NCBI GenBank assembly: GCA_947630525.1
Contig: CANRHW010000013.1
Location: forward strand, 1 to 15,044
Direction of reading: 5' to 3'
Source: an uncultured Clostridia bacterium
GTDB taxonomy: Bacteria; Bacillota; Clostridia; UMGS1883
DNA length: 15,044 nucleotides
Both the position numbers and the translations under genes were made by a program. The number at the start of each line of letters is the position of its first letter. Positions within the stretch are counted from its first letter, which is position 1. This document shows positions 1-7,027 of this stretch, piece after piece. The notes under the pieces are model-generated. The model did no database searches and was not told the DNA's origin. It saw only the letters and a program-made list of their open reading frames with translations.

Positions 1-528
1 ATGCCCGGCGATCTAATCCTGCCCATAGGGCGCAAGGCCGTCGAGCTTTACCGCCGGCGGGGCTTTGAAATACTGTCTGACCAGTACGCCGTGGCCGAGG
101 ATGTTTCCCTCGGCGGCTGCGCCGCCATGGGCGAGGAGCTGGCAAAGGGATTTCTCCGGGGCGACTTCGGCCGGCTGACCATCAGCTATACTTCATTTGT
201 GAACGTGCTGACTCAGACGCCCGCCTCGATGAATGTACTGCCCATCGACCCCCAGGGCGAGCACAGCGAAAAGTCTGGACTTATAATTTATGAACCCTCG
301 GCCGAGGCGGTGTTCAACAGCATCGTACCCCAATATATCAGCGGCATCATCTACGGTGCGCTCTGCGAATCCATCGCTTCCGAGGTCAGCGCCCGCCGGG
401 CCGCTATGGAGGCGGCCAACAAAAACGCCGACGAGATGATATCCTCTCTCAGCCTGCGCTATAACCGGGCCCGCCAAGCCTCCATAACTCAGGAGATAAC
501 CGAGATAGTTGCCGGCAGCAACAAATAA
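1..528 (+). CDS. atpG: F1 ATP synthase gamma subunit, 3' part only
   Basis: This is the C-terminal 175 residues of the gamma subunit, the rotating central shaft of F1 that couples proton or sodium flow through Fo to catalysis in the alpha3beta3 head. The ATG at base 1 is an internal methionine: a full gamma subunit is about 285-300 residues, so the true start lies upstream of the window. The diagnostic part is the C-terminal helix, with MEAANKNADEMI (about residues 136-147) followed by YNRARQASITQEITEIV (about 154-170), the family signature that packs inside the beta-subunit collar. The preceding Rossmann-like part contains IVPQYISGIIYGAL, typical of the family. The atpG-atpD-atpC order is the usual bacterial one. 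The frame is intact to its TAA stop. Confidence 0.96.
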   Translation: MPGDLILPIGRKAVELYRRRGFEILSDQYAVAEDVSLGGCAAMGEELAKGFLRGDFGRLTISYTSFVNVLTQTPASMNVLPIDPQGEHSEKSGLIIYEPSAEAVFNSIVPQYISGIIYGALCESIASEVSARRAAMEAANKNADEMISSLSLRYNRARQASITQEITEIVAGSNK

Positions 529-567
529 AACGCATCGGCAAGCCCAATGCGTCACTTCCGCGTTTTA
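526..567 (+). promoter_or_regulatory. Alternative hairpins between atpG and atpD
   Basis: The 75-base gap between atpG and atpD can fold in two mutually exclusive ways. TAAAACGC at 526-533, which includes the atpG stop, is the exact reverse complement of GCGTTTTA at 560-567. ACGCAT at 530-535 is the exact reverse complement of ATGCGT at 547-552, with GGC/GCC (537-539/542-544) extending the inner stem. There is no T-tract after the inner hairpin and TTTT lies inside the outer arm, so this is not a typical terminator. An mRNA processing or stability element that sets the beta-subunit dose is possible. The atpD ribosome binding site AAAGGA (588-593) lies outside both folds. Pairing is seen; function is inferred. 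Confidence 0.35.
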
Positions 568-603
568 CCTCTAACCTTTTATCAGGGAAAGGACTGAAAT
601 ACA

Positions 604-1992
604 ATGAATACAGGCAAAGTCATATCCGTAGTGGGACCTGTTCTGGATATACGCTTCCCCGAGGGGAGCCTGCCAAATTTGCTCAACGCCCTTGAAATTC
701 ACCGCCCCGACGGGACTAAGACCGTTGTGGAGGTAGCCCAGCACATCGGCGACGACGTTGTACGCTGCATCGCCATGAGCAGCACCGACGGTCTTGTTCG
801 CGGCATGGAGGTCATTGACACCGGCGAGGGCATCAGCGTACCTGTGGGCGACTGCACTCTGGGACGTATTTTCAACCTGCTTGGCGAGCCGGTGGACAAT
901 TTGCCCGCCCCCGACGCCAAGGAGCGCTGGGCTATCCACCGCAAGGCTCCCAGCTATGACGAACAGGAGAGCACTACGGAAATACTGGAAACCGGCATTA
1001 AAGTAGTTGACCTTATCTGCCCCTACGCAAAGGGCGGAAAAATAGGTCTTTTCGGCGGCGCCGGCGTCGGCAAAACGGTGCTCATCATGGAGCTTATCAA
1101 CAACGTTGCCAAGCAGCACGGCGGCTTAAGCGTCTTTTCCGGCGTTGGCGAGCGTACCCGTGAGGGCAACGACCTCTATAACGAAATGAAGGAGAGCGGC
1201 GTTCTCAGCAAAACGGCCTTGGTTTACGGCCAGATGAACGAGCCGCCGGGAGCCAGAATGAGGGTCGGCCTCAGCGGACTGACCATGGCCGAGTACTTCC
1301 GTGACCGCGAGGGCCAGGATGTGCTGCTCTTTATCGACAATATTTTCCGCTTTACCCAGGCGGGCAGCGAGGTCAGCGCTCTGCTTGGCCGTATGCCTTC
1401 GGCCGTTGGCTATCAGCCCACGCTGGCAACCGAAATGGGTGCGCTTCAGGAGCGTATCACCTCAACAAAAAAAGGTTCCATAACCTCGGTTCAGGCGGTT
1501 TATGTACCTGCCGACGACCTGACAGACCCTGCTCCGGCGACTACCTTCGCCCATTTGGACGCCACTACGGTGCTTTCCCGTTCCATAGCCTCGCAGGGCA
1601 TTTATCCCGCTGTTGACCCGTTGGACTCCACCTCGCGCATACTCTCCCCCGACGTTGTGGGCGAGGAGCATTATCAGGTAGCCCGCGCGGTGCAGCAGAT
1701 GCTCCAGCGTTACAACGAGCTCCAGGACATAATCGCCATCATGGGTATGGATGAGCTCAGCGAAGAGGATAAGCTCACCGTAAGCCGCGCCCGCAAGATA
1801 CAGCGTTTCCTGTCACAGCCTTTCAGCGTGGCCGAGCAGTTCACCGGCATGACCGGCAAGTATGTGCCCGTAAAGGAGACCGTAAGAGGCTTTAAGGAGA
1901 TTATCGAGGGCAAGCACGACGACCTGCCCGAGTCGGCTTTCCTGTTTGTAGGCACCATTGACGAAGCCGTAGAGAAAGCGAAAAAGGAGTAA
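604..1992 (+). CDS. atpD: F1 ATP synthase beta subunit
   Basis: Catalytic beta subunit (462 residues, normal length) of the F-type ATP synthase, carrying the three ATP-forming sites at the cytoplasmic face of the membrane. The N-terminal beta-barrel (about 1-75) is followed by the nucleotide-binding domain with Walker A GGAGVGKT at 151-158, the catalytic-glutamate motif GERTREGNDLY at 182-192, Walker B LLFIDN at 241-246 and the family signature PAVDPLDSTS at 335-344. The C-terminal domain has an intact DELSEED loop at 383-389, which contacts gamma and epsilon. The start is supported by AAAGGA at 588-593, ten bases upstream. All key residues are present. It overlaps nothing, and its final codons contain the AAAAAGGAG that serves atpC. 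Confidence 0.99.
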   Translation: MNTGKVISVVGPVLDIRFPEGSLPNLLNALEIHRPDGTKTVVEVAQHIGDDVVRCIAMSSTDGLVRGMEVIDTGEGISVPVGDCTLGRIFNLLGEPVDNLPAPDAKERWAIHRKAPSYDEQESTTEILETGIKVVDLICPYAKGGKIGLFGGAGVGKTVLIMELINNVAKQHGGLSVFSGVGERTREGNDLYNEMKESGVLSKTALVYGQMNEPPGARMRVGLSGLTMAEYFRDREGQDVLLFIDNIFRFTQAGSEVSALLGRMPSAVGYQPTLATEMGALQERITSTKKGSITSVQAVYVPADDLTDPAPATTFAHLDATTVLSRSIASQGIYPAVDPLDSTSRILSPDVVGEEHYQVARAVQQMLQRYNELQDIIAIMGMDELSEEDKLTVSRARKIQRFLSQPFSVAEQFTGMTGKYVPVKETVRGFKEIIEGKHDDLPESAFLFVGTIDEAVEKAKKE

Positions 1993-1997
1993 CCGTC

Positions 1998-2402
1998 ATG
2001 GACTTCACCTTGCAAATCGTCACCCCCGACGGCCTGCTGTATGACGGGCCCGCCCAACGGCTCATTACCCGCACCACGGACGGCGACGTTGGCATAATGG
2101 CCCGCCACAGCGACTATGTGGCCCCCTTGGGCATAGGCGAAACAAAGATAAAATTTTCCGACGGTACTACCCGCAGAGCTGCGGCGGCACAGGGAATGAT
2201 AAGCGTAACCGGCGGCACGGTACGCCTTGTGGCTGGCACCTTTGAGTGGGCCGACGAAATAGATATCAACCGCGCCCAGCGCGCCCTTGAAAAGGCAAAG
2301 GAAAAGCTGGCCCGCAAAAACAGCGACTATGAGCTGCGCATGGCCGAATATAAGCTGAAACGCGCTTTGAACAGAATAAACGTCTATAACGACTCAAAGT
2401 AG
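1998..2402 (+). CDS. atpC: F1 ATP synthase epsilon subunit
   Basis: Epsilon subunit (134 residues), which sits on gamma and regulates the enzyme by moving its C-terminal helices. The N-terminal beta-sandwich (about 1-84) opens with LQIVTPDGLLYDG, typical of the family; the C-terminal part (about 88-134) is a charged helical hairpin. The start lies five bases after the atpD stop, with its Shine-Dalgarno AAAAAGGAG (1981-1989) inside the end of atpD, so the two genes are probably coupled. Residues 88-93 read IDINRA, which matches the I(L)DxxRA motif known to bind ATP in some Bacillus-type epsilon subunits; ATP sensing here is inference. It is the last gene of the atp operon and is followed by a hairpin. 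Confidence 0.97.
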   Translation: MDFTLQIVTPDGLLYDGPAQRLITRTTDGDVGIMARHSDYVAPLGIGETKIKFSDGTTRRAAAAQGMISVTGGTVRLVAGTFEWADEIDINRAQRALEKAKEKLARKNSDYELRMAEYKLKRALNRINVYNDSK

Positions 2403-2413
2403 GCGTTTATAAT

Positions 2414-2464
2414 AATCCTCAATGAAAAAGTTTCGCCACAGGCGTCACCTTTTCATTGAGGATT
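2414..2464. terminator. Long hairpin between convergent atpC and uvrC
   Basis: A 15-base perfect inverted repeat (2414-2428 with 2450-2464) continues inward with GT/AC and CGCC/GGCG to a three-base loop, about 21 pairs with two internal mismatch sites. TTTT straddles the downstream edge on the + strand (2463-2466), and the other side is also AT-rich. It lies between the atpC stop and the convergent uvrC stop, so it most likely terminates or protects both transcripts. Confidence 0.7.
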
Positions 2465-2469
2465 TTGTA

Positions 2470-4332
2470 TTACGGCAAATTTTTTTCGCCGTTATTTTCG
2501 CTTTCGCCGTGGAAATGACAATATATCCTGTCCGCCAGGGCGGGACTTATGCCGCGCACGCGGCACAGGTCTCCTCTGGCGGCCTTTTTTATATTGTTCA
2601 CGCCCCTGAACTGCTTTAGCAGTTCAGCTTTTTTTGCCTTGCCGATGCCGGGTATTTTATCGAGCTCGCTTTCCTCGATGTGCTTGCCGCGCAGCTTGCG
2701 GTGATATTCGATGGCGAAACGGTGTACCTCCTCCTGGAGCTGGGCAGTGAGGCGAAAAGCGCTCCCCTGCGGCGGCAATGTCAGCTCGCCAAAATCGCCG
2801 ACTATCCCGCGGCTGCGATGCTTATCGTTTTTCACCAGTCCGAACACCGGTATGTCAAGGCCAAGGCCCGCCAGCACTTCCTGGGCCGCGTGAACCTGAC
2901 CAAGGCCGCCGTCCATAAGTATCAAATCGGGAAGCGTGGAAAAGCGGCCGTCCCCCTCCCGGCTTTCGTGAGTAAAACGGCGCGTCAGCACATGACGCAT
3001 AGACGCGGCGTCGTCATTGCCGATCAAAGGGTCGAGCTTAAAGCGGCGGTATTCCTTGCGCGCCGGGCGGCCGTTTTCAAAGACCACCATTGACGCGACG
3101 CTGTCGGCCCCGGAGGTGTGAGAGATATCGTAGGATTCTATTCTGTCGGGTACGACCTCCAGCCGGAGAGCCTCGGCCAGCTCCAACAGCGCGTTGGCCT
3201 TAAGCTGCTCCTTGACCTTTTCCGTTTTCATATTCACAATATTTTTAGCGGCGTTTTCCAAAGCCATATCCACAATCCGCCTGTTCGCCCCGCGCTGAGG
3301 CGTGCGGATTTGCGTCTTTTTGCCCCGCAGCTCAAAGAGGTACCGTTCCAGCATTTCCACGTCGTCGACCTCGTCGGAAAGGAGTATGGTTTTAGGGACA
3401 TAGTATTCTCCACGGTAATACTGCGTCACAAAGCTTTCCATAATTTCGCCGCTGTCCTCGGCCGTATTTGATACGTCAAAGCTGTCGCGGCCGATGAGCT
3501 TGCCGTGCCGGATATAAAAGGCCTCGATACAGCTTAGGCTGTCCTCGGCGGCAAGGGCAAAAACATCAATATCCGCGTCGTTATCCGTAATGACCTTTTG
3601 ACGCTGGCTGAGAGCCTTTACGGACTGAATACGGTCGCGTAGCGCCGCGGCCATTTCAAATTCGAGGTTTTCCGAAGCCTTGTACATTTCCTCGGTAAGC
3701 TCGTCGATCACCTCCTGGTCGCGGCCCTCCATAAACGCCGCGATGGAATGGAAGAGTTTTTTGTACTCCTCGCTGCTGACATTGCCCTGACAGGGCGCCA
3801 TGCAGCGGCCCATGGAATGATAGATGCAGGGGCGTTCCTTGCCGATATCCCTTGGGAACTGTTTTTTGCAGTGGGCTATGCGGAAAATGTTTTTCAGCAG
3901 GTCCAGCGTCTCTCTGGCGGAAAATCCCGCCGGGTACGGCCCGAAGTATTTCGCCCCGTCGTTTTCAATGCGGCGGACGTAGAGTATGCGGGGGTATTCC
4001 TCGTTCAGCGTCAGCTTGATATAGGGGTAATGCTTGTCGTCTTTCAGCAAGATGTTGTACTTGGGCTTGTACTCCTTGATAAGGTTGCTTTCCAGCACAA
4101 GGGCCTCGACCTCGCTGTCACAGATGATATAGTCCAAGTCGGCAATGTTGCCGACCATGAGCTTGGTCTTGAGATTGTGCCCCGCTGATGAATGGAAGTA
4201 TTGGCGCACCCTATTTTTGAGCACCTTAGCTTTGCCTATATATATTATTTTGCCGGTTTTGTCCTTCATCTGATAAACTCCCGGACAATCCGGCAGCTTT
4301 TTAAGCTTTTCCTCGATAAGCTCCGAAGCCAT
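2470..4332 (-). CDS. uvrC: Excinuclease ABC subunit C
   Basis: UvrC, the nuclease of nucleotide excision repair, cuts the damaged strand on both sides of a lesion after UvrAB loading. With the start chosen here it has 620 residues, normal for the family. The N-terminal GIY-YIG nuclease domain has GVY at 18-20 and YIG at 31-33. Four cysteines (C155, C169, C177, C181) follow the pattern reported to bind an iron-sulfur cluster in some UvrC proteins. A UVR helical hairpin that binds UvrB lies at about 214-241. The RNase H-like domain keeps D402 (SYDIS), D474 (LMDGG) and H537, matching the catalytic triad. Tandem helix-hairpin-helix motifs lie at about 558-606. An upstream in-frame ATG at 4345-4347 would add five residues but has no ribosome binding site and its sequence is the Shine-Dalgarno region itself; the ATG at 4330-4332 has GGAGGTGA at ideal distance. 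uvrC lies immediately downstream of the terminator of a small gene and shows no separate promoter. Confidence 0.98.
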   Translation of the reverse strand: MASELIEEKLKKLPDCPGVYQMKDKTGKIIYIGKAKVLKNRVRQYFHSSAGHNLKTKLMVGNIADLDYIICDSEVEALVLESNLIKEYKPKYNILLKDDKHYPYIKLTLNEEYPRILYVRRIENDGAKYFGPYPAGFSARETLDLLKNIFRIAHCKKQFPRDIGKERPCIYHSMGRCMAPCQGNVSSEEYKKLFHSIAAFMEGRDQEVIDELTEEMYKASENLEFEMAAALRDRIQSVKALSQRQKVITDNDADIDVFALAAEDSLSCIEAFYIRHGKLIGRDSFDVSNTAEDSGEIMESFVTQYYRGEYYVPKTILLSDEVDDVEMLERYLFELRGKKTQIRTPQRGANRRIVDMALENAAKNIVNMKTEKVKEQLKANALLELAEALRLEVVPDRIESYDISHTSGADSVASMVVFENGRPARKEYRRFKLDPLIGNDDAASMRHVLTRRFTHESREGDGRFSTLPDLILMDGGLGQVHAAQEVLAGLGLDIPVFGLVKNDKHRSRGIVGDFGELTLPPQGSAFRLTAQLQEEVHRFAIEYHRKLRGKHIEESELDKIPGIGKAKKAELLKQFRGVNNIKKAARGDLCRVRGISPALADRIYCHFHGESENNGEKNLP

Positions 4333-4336
4333 TCTC

Positions 4337-4344
4337 TCACCTCC
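4337..4344 (-). promoter_or_regulatory. Ribosome binding site that fixes the uvrC start
   Basis: On the - strand this reads GGAGGTGA, an 8-base match to the 16S tail, seven bases (counted from GGAGG) before the ATG at 4330-4332. It makes the upstream ATG at 4345-4347 unlikely to be used. Confidence 0.85.
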
Positions 4345-4354
4345 CATAGGGCAT

Positions 4355-4383
4355 AAAAAAACCCGGATACGCCGGGTCTTTTT
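4355..4383 (-). terminator. Intrinsic terminator between the small gene and uvrC
   Basis: Stem ACCCGG/CCGGGT (4361-4366 with 4372-4377) with a five-base loop. On the - strand it is followed by a run of seven T (4361-4355), a classical intrinsic terminator after the 61-residue gene. On the + strand CTTTTT (4378-4383) follows, so it could also stop transcription from the other side. Its T-run ends about ten bases before the uvrC Shine-Dalgarno, so on the - strand it also sits in the uvrC leader and could act as an attenuator. Confidence 0.85.
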
Positions 4384-4392
4384 AAGTCCGCT

Positions 4393-4578
4393 TTACTTGC
4401 CCAGCTCCATTGAGTTGCGCACGTTAAAGCTGCGGACCCGCTGTTCGGCCGTCACCTTTACGGGTTCCTTATGCATGAGCTTGCTGCGGCCGGCCTCAAC
4501 ACGGTCGTGACGGTGCTGCCGCAAATTAAGCTCGCTGCAATCGCTCCCGATGGAGCCCCTTTGCTTTACATCGGTCAT
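4393..4578 (-). CDS. Small basic protein of unknown function, 61 residues
   Basis: I do not recognise this protein. It is a 61-residue soluble-looking polypeptide with no membrane segment, no signal peptide, a single cysteine (C14) and many basic residues (8 Arg, 5 Lys, 3 His against 8 acidic), including the Arg/His-rich stretch LRQHRHDRVEAGR at 19-31. The case for a real gene is its signals: AGGAGGG seven bases before the ATG (4585-4591), a near-consensus promoter at 4608-4636 and an intrinsic terminator right after the stop. This predicts a short, abundant, mostly monocistronic transcript of about 240 bases. Basic composition would fit RNA, DNA or ribosome binding, but that is a guess. The transcript also has internal complementarity (GCTCC/GGAGC early in the reading frame), so a structured or dual-function RNA is an alternative. 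Confidence 0.75.
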   Translation of the reverse strand: MTDVKQRGSIGSDCSELNLRQHRHDRVEAGRSKLMHKEPVKVTAEQRVRSFNVRNSMELGK

Positions 4579-4607
4579 TTTATTCCCTCCTGTTTATTTA
4601 TATGTTC

Positions 4608-4636
4608 ATTTTACCACATTATTTCCCCGATGTCAA
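4608..4636 (-). promoter_or_regulatory. Sigma-A promoter of the small gene, overlapping the ykvA stop
   Basis: On the - strand: TTGACA (4636-4631), exactly 17 bases, TAAAAT (4613-4608), with TGG before the -10 making an extended -10. The -35 matches consensus 6/6 and the -10 5/6. The ykvA stop codon TGA (4635-4633) lies inside the -35 hexamer. Expected start of RNA is near 4601, about 23 bases before the ATG. Confidence 0.85.
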
Positions 4637-5127
4637 CCGGCGGTTTTGCTTTCAAACAGCTTTTTGATTTTATTCCATATCTTTGTGCCTACCAGCTTGT
4701 CGCCCTTATCGAGAACGTTTTTGATAAAATCGTATATCTTGTCTTCGCCCAGCCAGTACTTGTCCACAATGGCCGGGTCGATATCGTCAAGGGCGCGGTT
4801 AAGCAGCGTAACGCCCACTATCAAGTCGTCCATCCAGCCCACCGCCGGTATGAAGTCGGGTATCAAATCAATGGGCGAGATAAAATACATAACGGCGCCG
4901 CCCAGTTTGGCCTTGGCGCTGAGGGGAACTCCGCTGTCGACCGCCAGCTTTATAAGCAGGTAAAACACGTCCGGCACGGCCGCCAGATATTTGCCGGCCG
5001 CAAAAGCCGGGTGATTTTCTATATACTCGTCTATCTTCATCCGCATCCGGCGGTAAAAGTCCATGCGCATACCGTCGCTGCGCTCGTCTTCTTCCAATAT
5101 TTCGCCCTCAAAAATATGATTATCCAT
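4633..5127 (-). CDS. YkvA-type DUF1232 membrane-associated protein
   Basis: A 164-residue member of the YkvA/DUF1232 family, whose biochemical role is not established. The domain lies at about 75-112 and contains the family core YFISPIDLIPDFIPAVGWMDD (given as 81-101), with the hydrophobic stretch running on to LIVGVTLLN. A second hydrophobic stretch at about 52-64 (PDVFYLLIKLAV) precedes it. The N-terminal 35 residues are charged, and the C-terminal 40 are Lys-rich and helical. GAGAGGAT lies a few bases upstream of the chosen ATG. It follows the acyl-CoA synthetase by 32 bases on the same strand with no terminator between, so the two are probably co-transcribed; no terminator separates it from the next small gene either, whose promoter overlaps its stop. 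Confidence 0.85.
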   Translation of the reverse strand: MDNHIFEGEILEEDERSDGMRMDFYRRMRMKIDEYIENHPAFAAGKYLAAVPDVFYLLIKLAVDSGVPLSAKAKLGGAVMYFISPIDLIPDFIPAVGWMDDLIVGVTLLNRALDDIDPAIVDKYWLGEDKIYDFIKNVLDKGDKLVGTKIWNKIKKLFESKTAG

Positions 5128-5159
5128 CTGTTATCCTCTCTTTTCCGCTTTTACAAAGC

Positions 5160-6833
5160 TCATTGGTTTTTATATTTTTCTATGTCTATCCTTTTTATCT
5201 CCGCCCGCCTTATTTTACCGCTGACGGTCTTGGGCATCTCCCTGACAAACTCCACTACCCTCGGATATTTATAAGGGGCCGTCTGCCGCTTTACATAATT
5301 TTGTATTTCCTTTTTCAAATCATCGTTAGGCTCGCGCCCCTCCACAAGAATGACCGTGGCCTTGACTATCTGGCCGCGTATCGGATCCGGCACGGGCGTT
5401 ACGGCGCATTCCAGAACATAAGGGAGCTCCATTATAACGCTTTCAATTTCAAAGGGCCCTATGCGGTAGCCGCTGGACTTGATTATATCGTCGGTGCGGC
5501 CCACATACCAGTAGTAGCCGTCTTCGTCCCGATAGGCGGTGTCGCCGGTGTGATAGACCCCGTCTTTCCAGACGTTTTCGGTGCTGTCGCGGTCAAGGTA
5601 ATAGCCTGTGAACAGGCCGCAGGGCAAATCGTCGCCCGTATAAATAACGATCTCGCCGGTCTCGCCCACCGGGCAGGAATTGCCGTCGCCGTCCACAATG
5701 TCCGCCTTATACCCCGGCACGGGCTTGCCCATGGAACCGGCCTTCGGCTCCATACCCGCCAGCGTGCCCACGGTAAGAGTGGTTTCGGTCTGGCCGAAGC
5801 CCTCCATTATATCCAGGCCGGTGGCCTTTTTCCAATCATAATACACCTGCGGATTAAGAGCCTCGCCGGCGGTATTGCTGTATTTAAGCGAGCTTAAGTC
5901 GTACTTGCTCAGGTCCTCCTTGATAAAGAAGCGGTACATGGTCGGCGGAGCGCAGAAGTTGGTTATGCCGTATTCCTTAAACAACGGGAGTATGTCCTCG
6001 GCCTTAAATCTGTCGAAGTCATAAACAAAAATCGAACTTTCGCACAGCCACTGGCCGTAGAGCTTGCCCCAGAGCGCCTTGCCCCAGCCGGTGTCGCTTA
6101 TGGTGAAGTGCAGACTGTCGGGGCCGTCGTTGTGCCAGAATTTTGCCGTTACAAAGTGCCCCAAGGGGTATTTGTGGCTGTGGGCCGCCAGGCGGGGATA
6201 TTTGGTAGTGCCGCTGGTGAACATCATAAGCATGAGGTCGCCGCCCTTGGGGCTTGTCTCCTTGCGCTTATAAACGGGCGAACACTTTTCTATCTCCTCG
6301 TCAAAGCAGTGCCAGCCCTCCCGCTGGCCGCCGGATACAATCCTGATGTCCACGCGGCCGGTCTCATACATGGCCTGTTCGGCGTGGTCGGCCACCTGGC
6401 CGTCGGCGGTACATACGATGGCCCGCACCATAGCGGCGTTAAAGCGGTACTCAAAGTCATGCTTCACCAGCAGGTTTGTGGCCGGTATGGCAATGGCGCC
6501 CATCTTGGCCAGCCCCAAAACGGCGAACCAAAACTGATAGTGGCGCTTCATCACCAGCATTACCCTGTCGCCCGGGCGTATGCCAAGGACTTCAAAGTAG
6601 TTGGCCGCCCTGTTGGAATAATCGCTTATCTCCTTAAAGGTAAACCGCCGGCACTTTTTGTCGTTCGATACGTATACCAGCGCCTCCTTATCGGGCGTGC
6701 GTTCCGCAATAGCGTCGACCACGTCAAAGGCAAAATTAAATTCGTCCGTGTTTTTGAAATTTATGTCCGTCAATACGCCCTTGCCGTCAAGGACGAAATC
6801 TACAAATTTTTCATAAATCGGGGCCTGCTCCAT
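5160..6833 (-). CDS. AMP-forming acyl-CoA synthetase, medium-chain/acetyl-CoA synthetase-like
   Basis: A 557-residue ANL-superfamily ligase that activates a carboxylic acid to the acyl-AMP and then the acyl-CoA thioester in the cytoplasm. Motifs in order: P-loop-like TSGTTKYPR at 206-214, the MACS-type DTGWGKALWGKLYGQW at 247-262, EGFGQTETT at 344-352 (E350, magnesium/ATP), YHTGD at 427-431, the hinge region GRTDDIIKSSGYRIGPFEIES at 445-465, and the adenylation lysine K540 in PKTVSGKIRR. All catalytic positions are present. In the P-loop the residue after TSGTT is Lys where Gly is commoner. The substrate is not readable from sequence; medium-chain or branched fatty acids are the family's usual range, and acetate or propionate cannot be excluded. 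The start has AAAGGA at 6847-6852, 13 bases away, slightly long. It is first in its transcript, with a strong promoter at 6871-6899, and is divergent from a MATE exporter. Confidence 0.92.
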   Translation of the reverse strand: MEQAPIYEKFVDFVLDGKGVLTDINFKNTDEFNFAFDVVDAIAERTPDKEALVYVSNDKKCRRFTFKEISDYSNRAANYFEVLGIRPGDRVMLVMKRHYQFWFAVLGLAKMGAIAIPATNLLVKHDFEYRFNAAMVRAIVCTADGQVADHAEQAMYETGRVDIRIVSGGQREGWHCFDEEIEKCSPVYKRKETSPKGGDLMLMMFTSGTTKYPRLAAHSHKYPLGHFVTAKFWHNDGPDSLHFTISDTGWGKALWGKLYGQWLCESSIFVYDFDRFKAEDILPLFKEYGITNFCAPPTMYRFFIKEDLSKYDLSSLKYSNTAGEALNPQVYYDWKKATGLDIMEGFGQTETTLTVGTLAGMEPKAGSMGKPVPGYKADIVDGDGNSCPVGETGEIVIYTGDDLPCGLFTGYYLDRDSTENVWKDGVYHTGDTAYRDEDGYYWYVGRTDDIIKSSGYRIGPFEIESVIMELPYVLECAVTPVPDPIRGQIVKATVILVEGREPNDDLKKEIQNYVKRQTAPYKYPRVVEFVREMPKTVSGKIRRAEIKRIDIEKYKNQ

Positions 6834-6870
6834 GTTAGTGTTTCATTCCTTTCGCATTTTATGTAAATTA

Positions 6871-6899
6871 ATTTTACCATAAACGCCTGTGGCTGTCAA
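6871..6899 (-). promoter_or_regulatory. Sigma-A promoter of the acyl-CoA synthetase operon
   Basis: On the - strand: TTGACA (6899-6894), 17 bases, TAAAAT (6876-6871), with TGG before the -10. Same hexamers, spacing and extended -10 as the promoter at 4608-4636. Confidence 0.85.
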
Positions 6900-6962
6900 T
6901 TGAAAACGCCCCATATATTATGAAGAAAGTATGAATTTTTCATTTTTTGTAAAAATTGTACA

Positions 6963-6991
6963 TTGTATTATGCTTGGCAATCATATATAAT
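6963..6991 (+). promoter_or_regulatory. Probable promoter of the MATE gene
   Basis: TTGTAT (6963-6968), 17 bases, TATAAT (6986-6991). The -10 is perfect, the -35 matches in three of six positions. The MATE ATG is 36 bases downstream. The 63-base AT-rich stretch between this and the divergent synthetase promoter holds a short inverted repeat ATGAA/TTCAT (6931-6935 with 6939-6943) that could be an operator, but I recognise no regulator site. Confidence 0.65.
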
Positions 6992-7027
6992 GTCTTTCAT
7001 CGATATTATTAAGAAAGGATTTTTTCA

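Noticed and set aside
2422..2619. 65-codon + strand frame after atpC
   Set aside because: Starts inside the hairpin and runs antisense into uvrC; no ribosome binding site.
4333..4347. Upstream ATG of uvrC
   Set aside because: Its first codons are the Shine-Dalgarno of the ATG at 4332, and it has no ribosome binding site of its own.
4471..5274. 267-codon open frame on the + strand opposite ykvA
   Set aside because: Antisense to a gene with clear DUF1232 motif and ribosome binding site; its translation resembles no family.
6108..6866. 252-codon open frame on the + strand opposite the acyl-CoA synthetase (also 5163-5897)
   Set aside because: Shadow frames of a GC-biased gene whose sense strand carries all ANL motifs; no Shine-Dalgarno.
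6931..6943. Short inverted repeat ATGAA/TTCAT between the divergent promoters as a regulator site
   Set aside because: Only five pairs in AT-rich DNA; too likely by chance to list as an operator.
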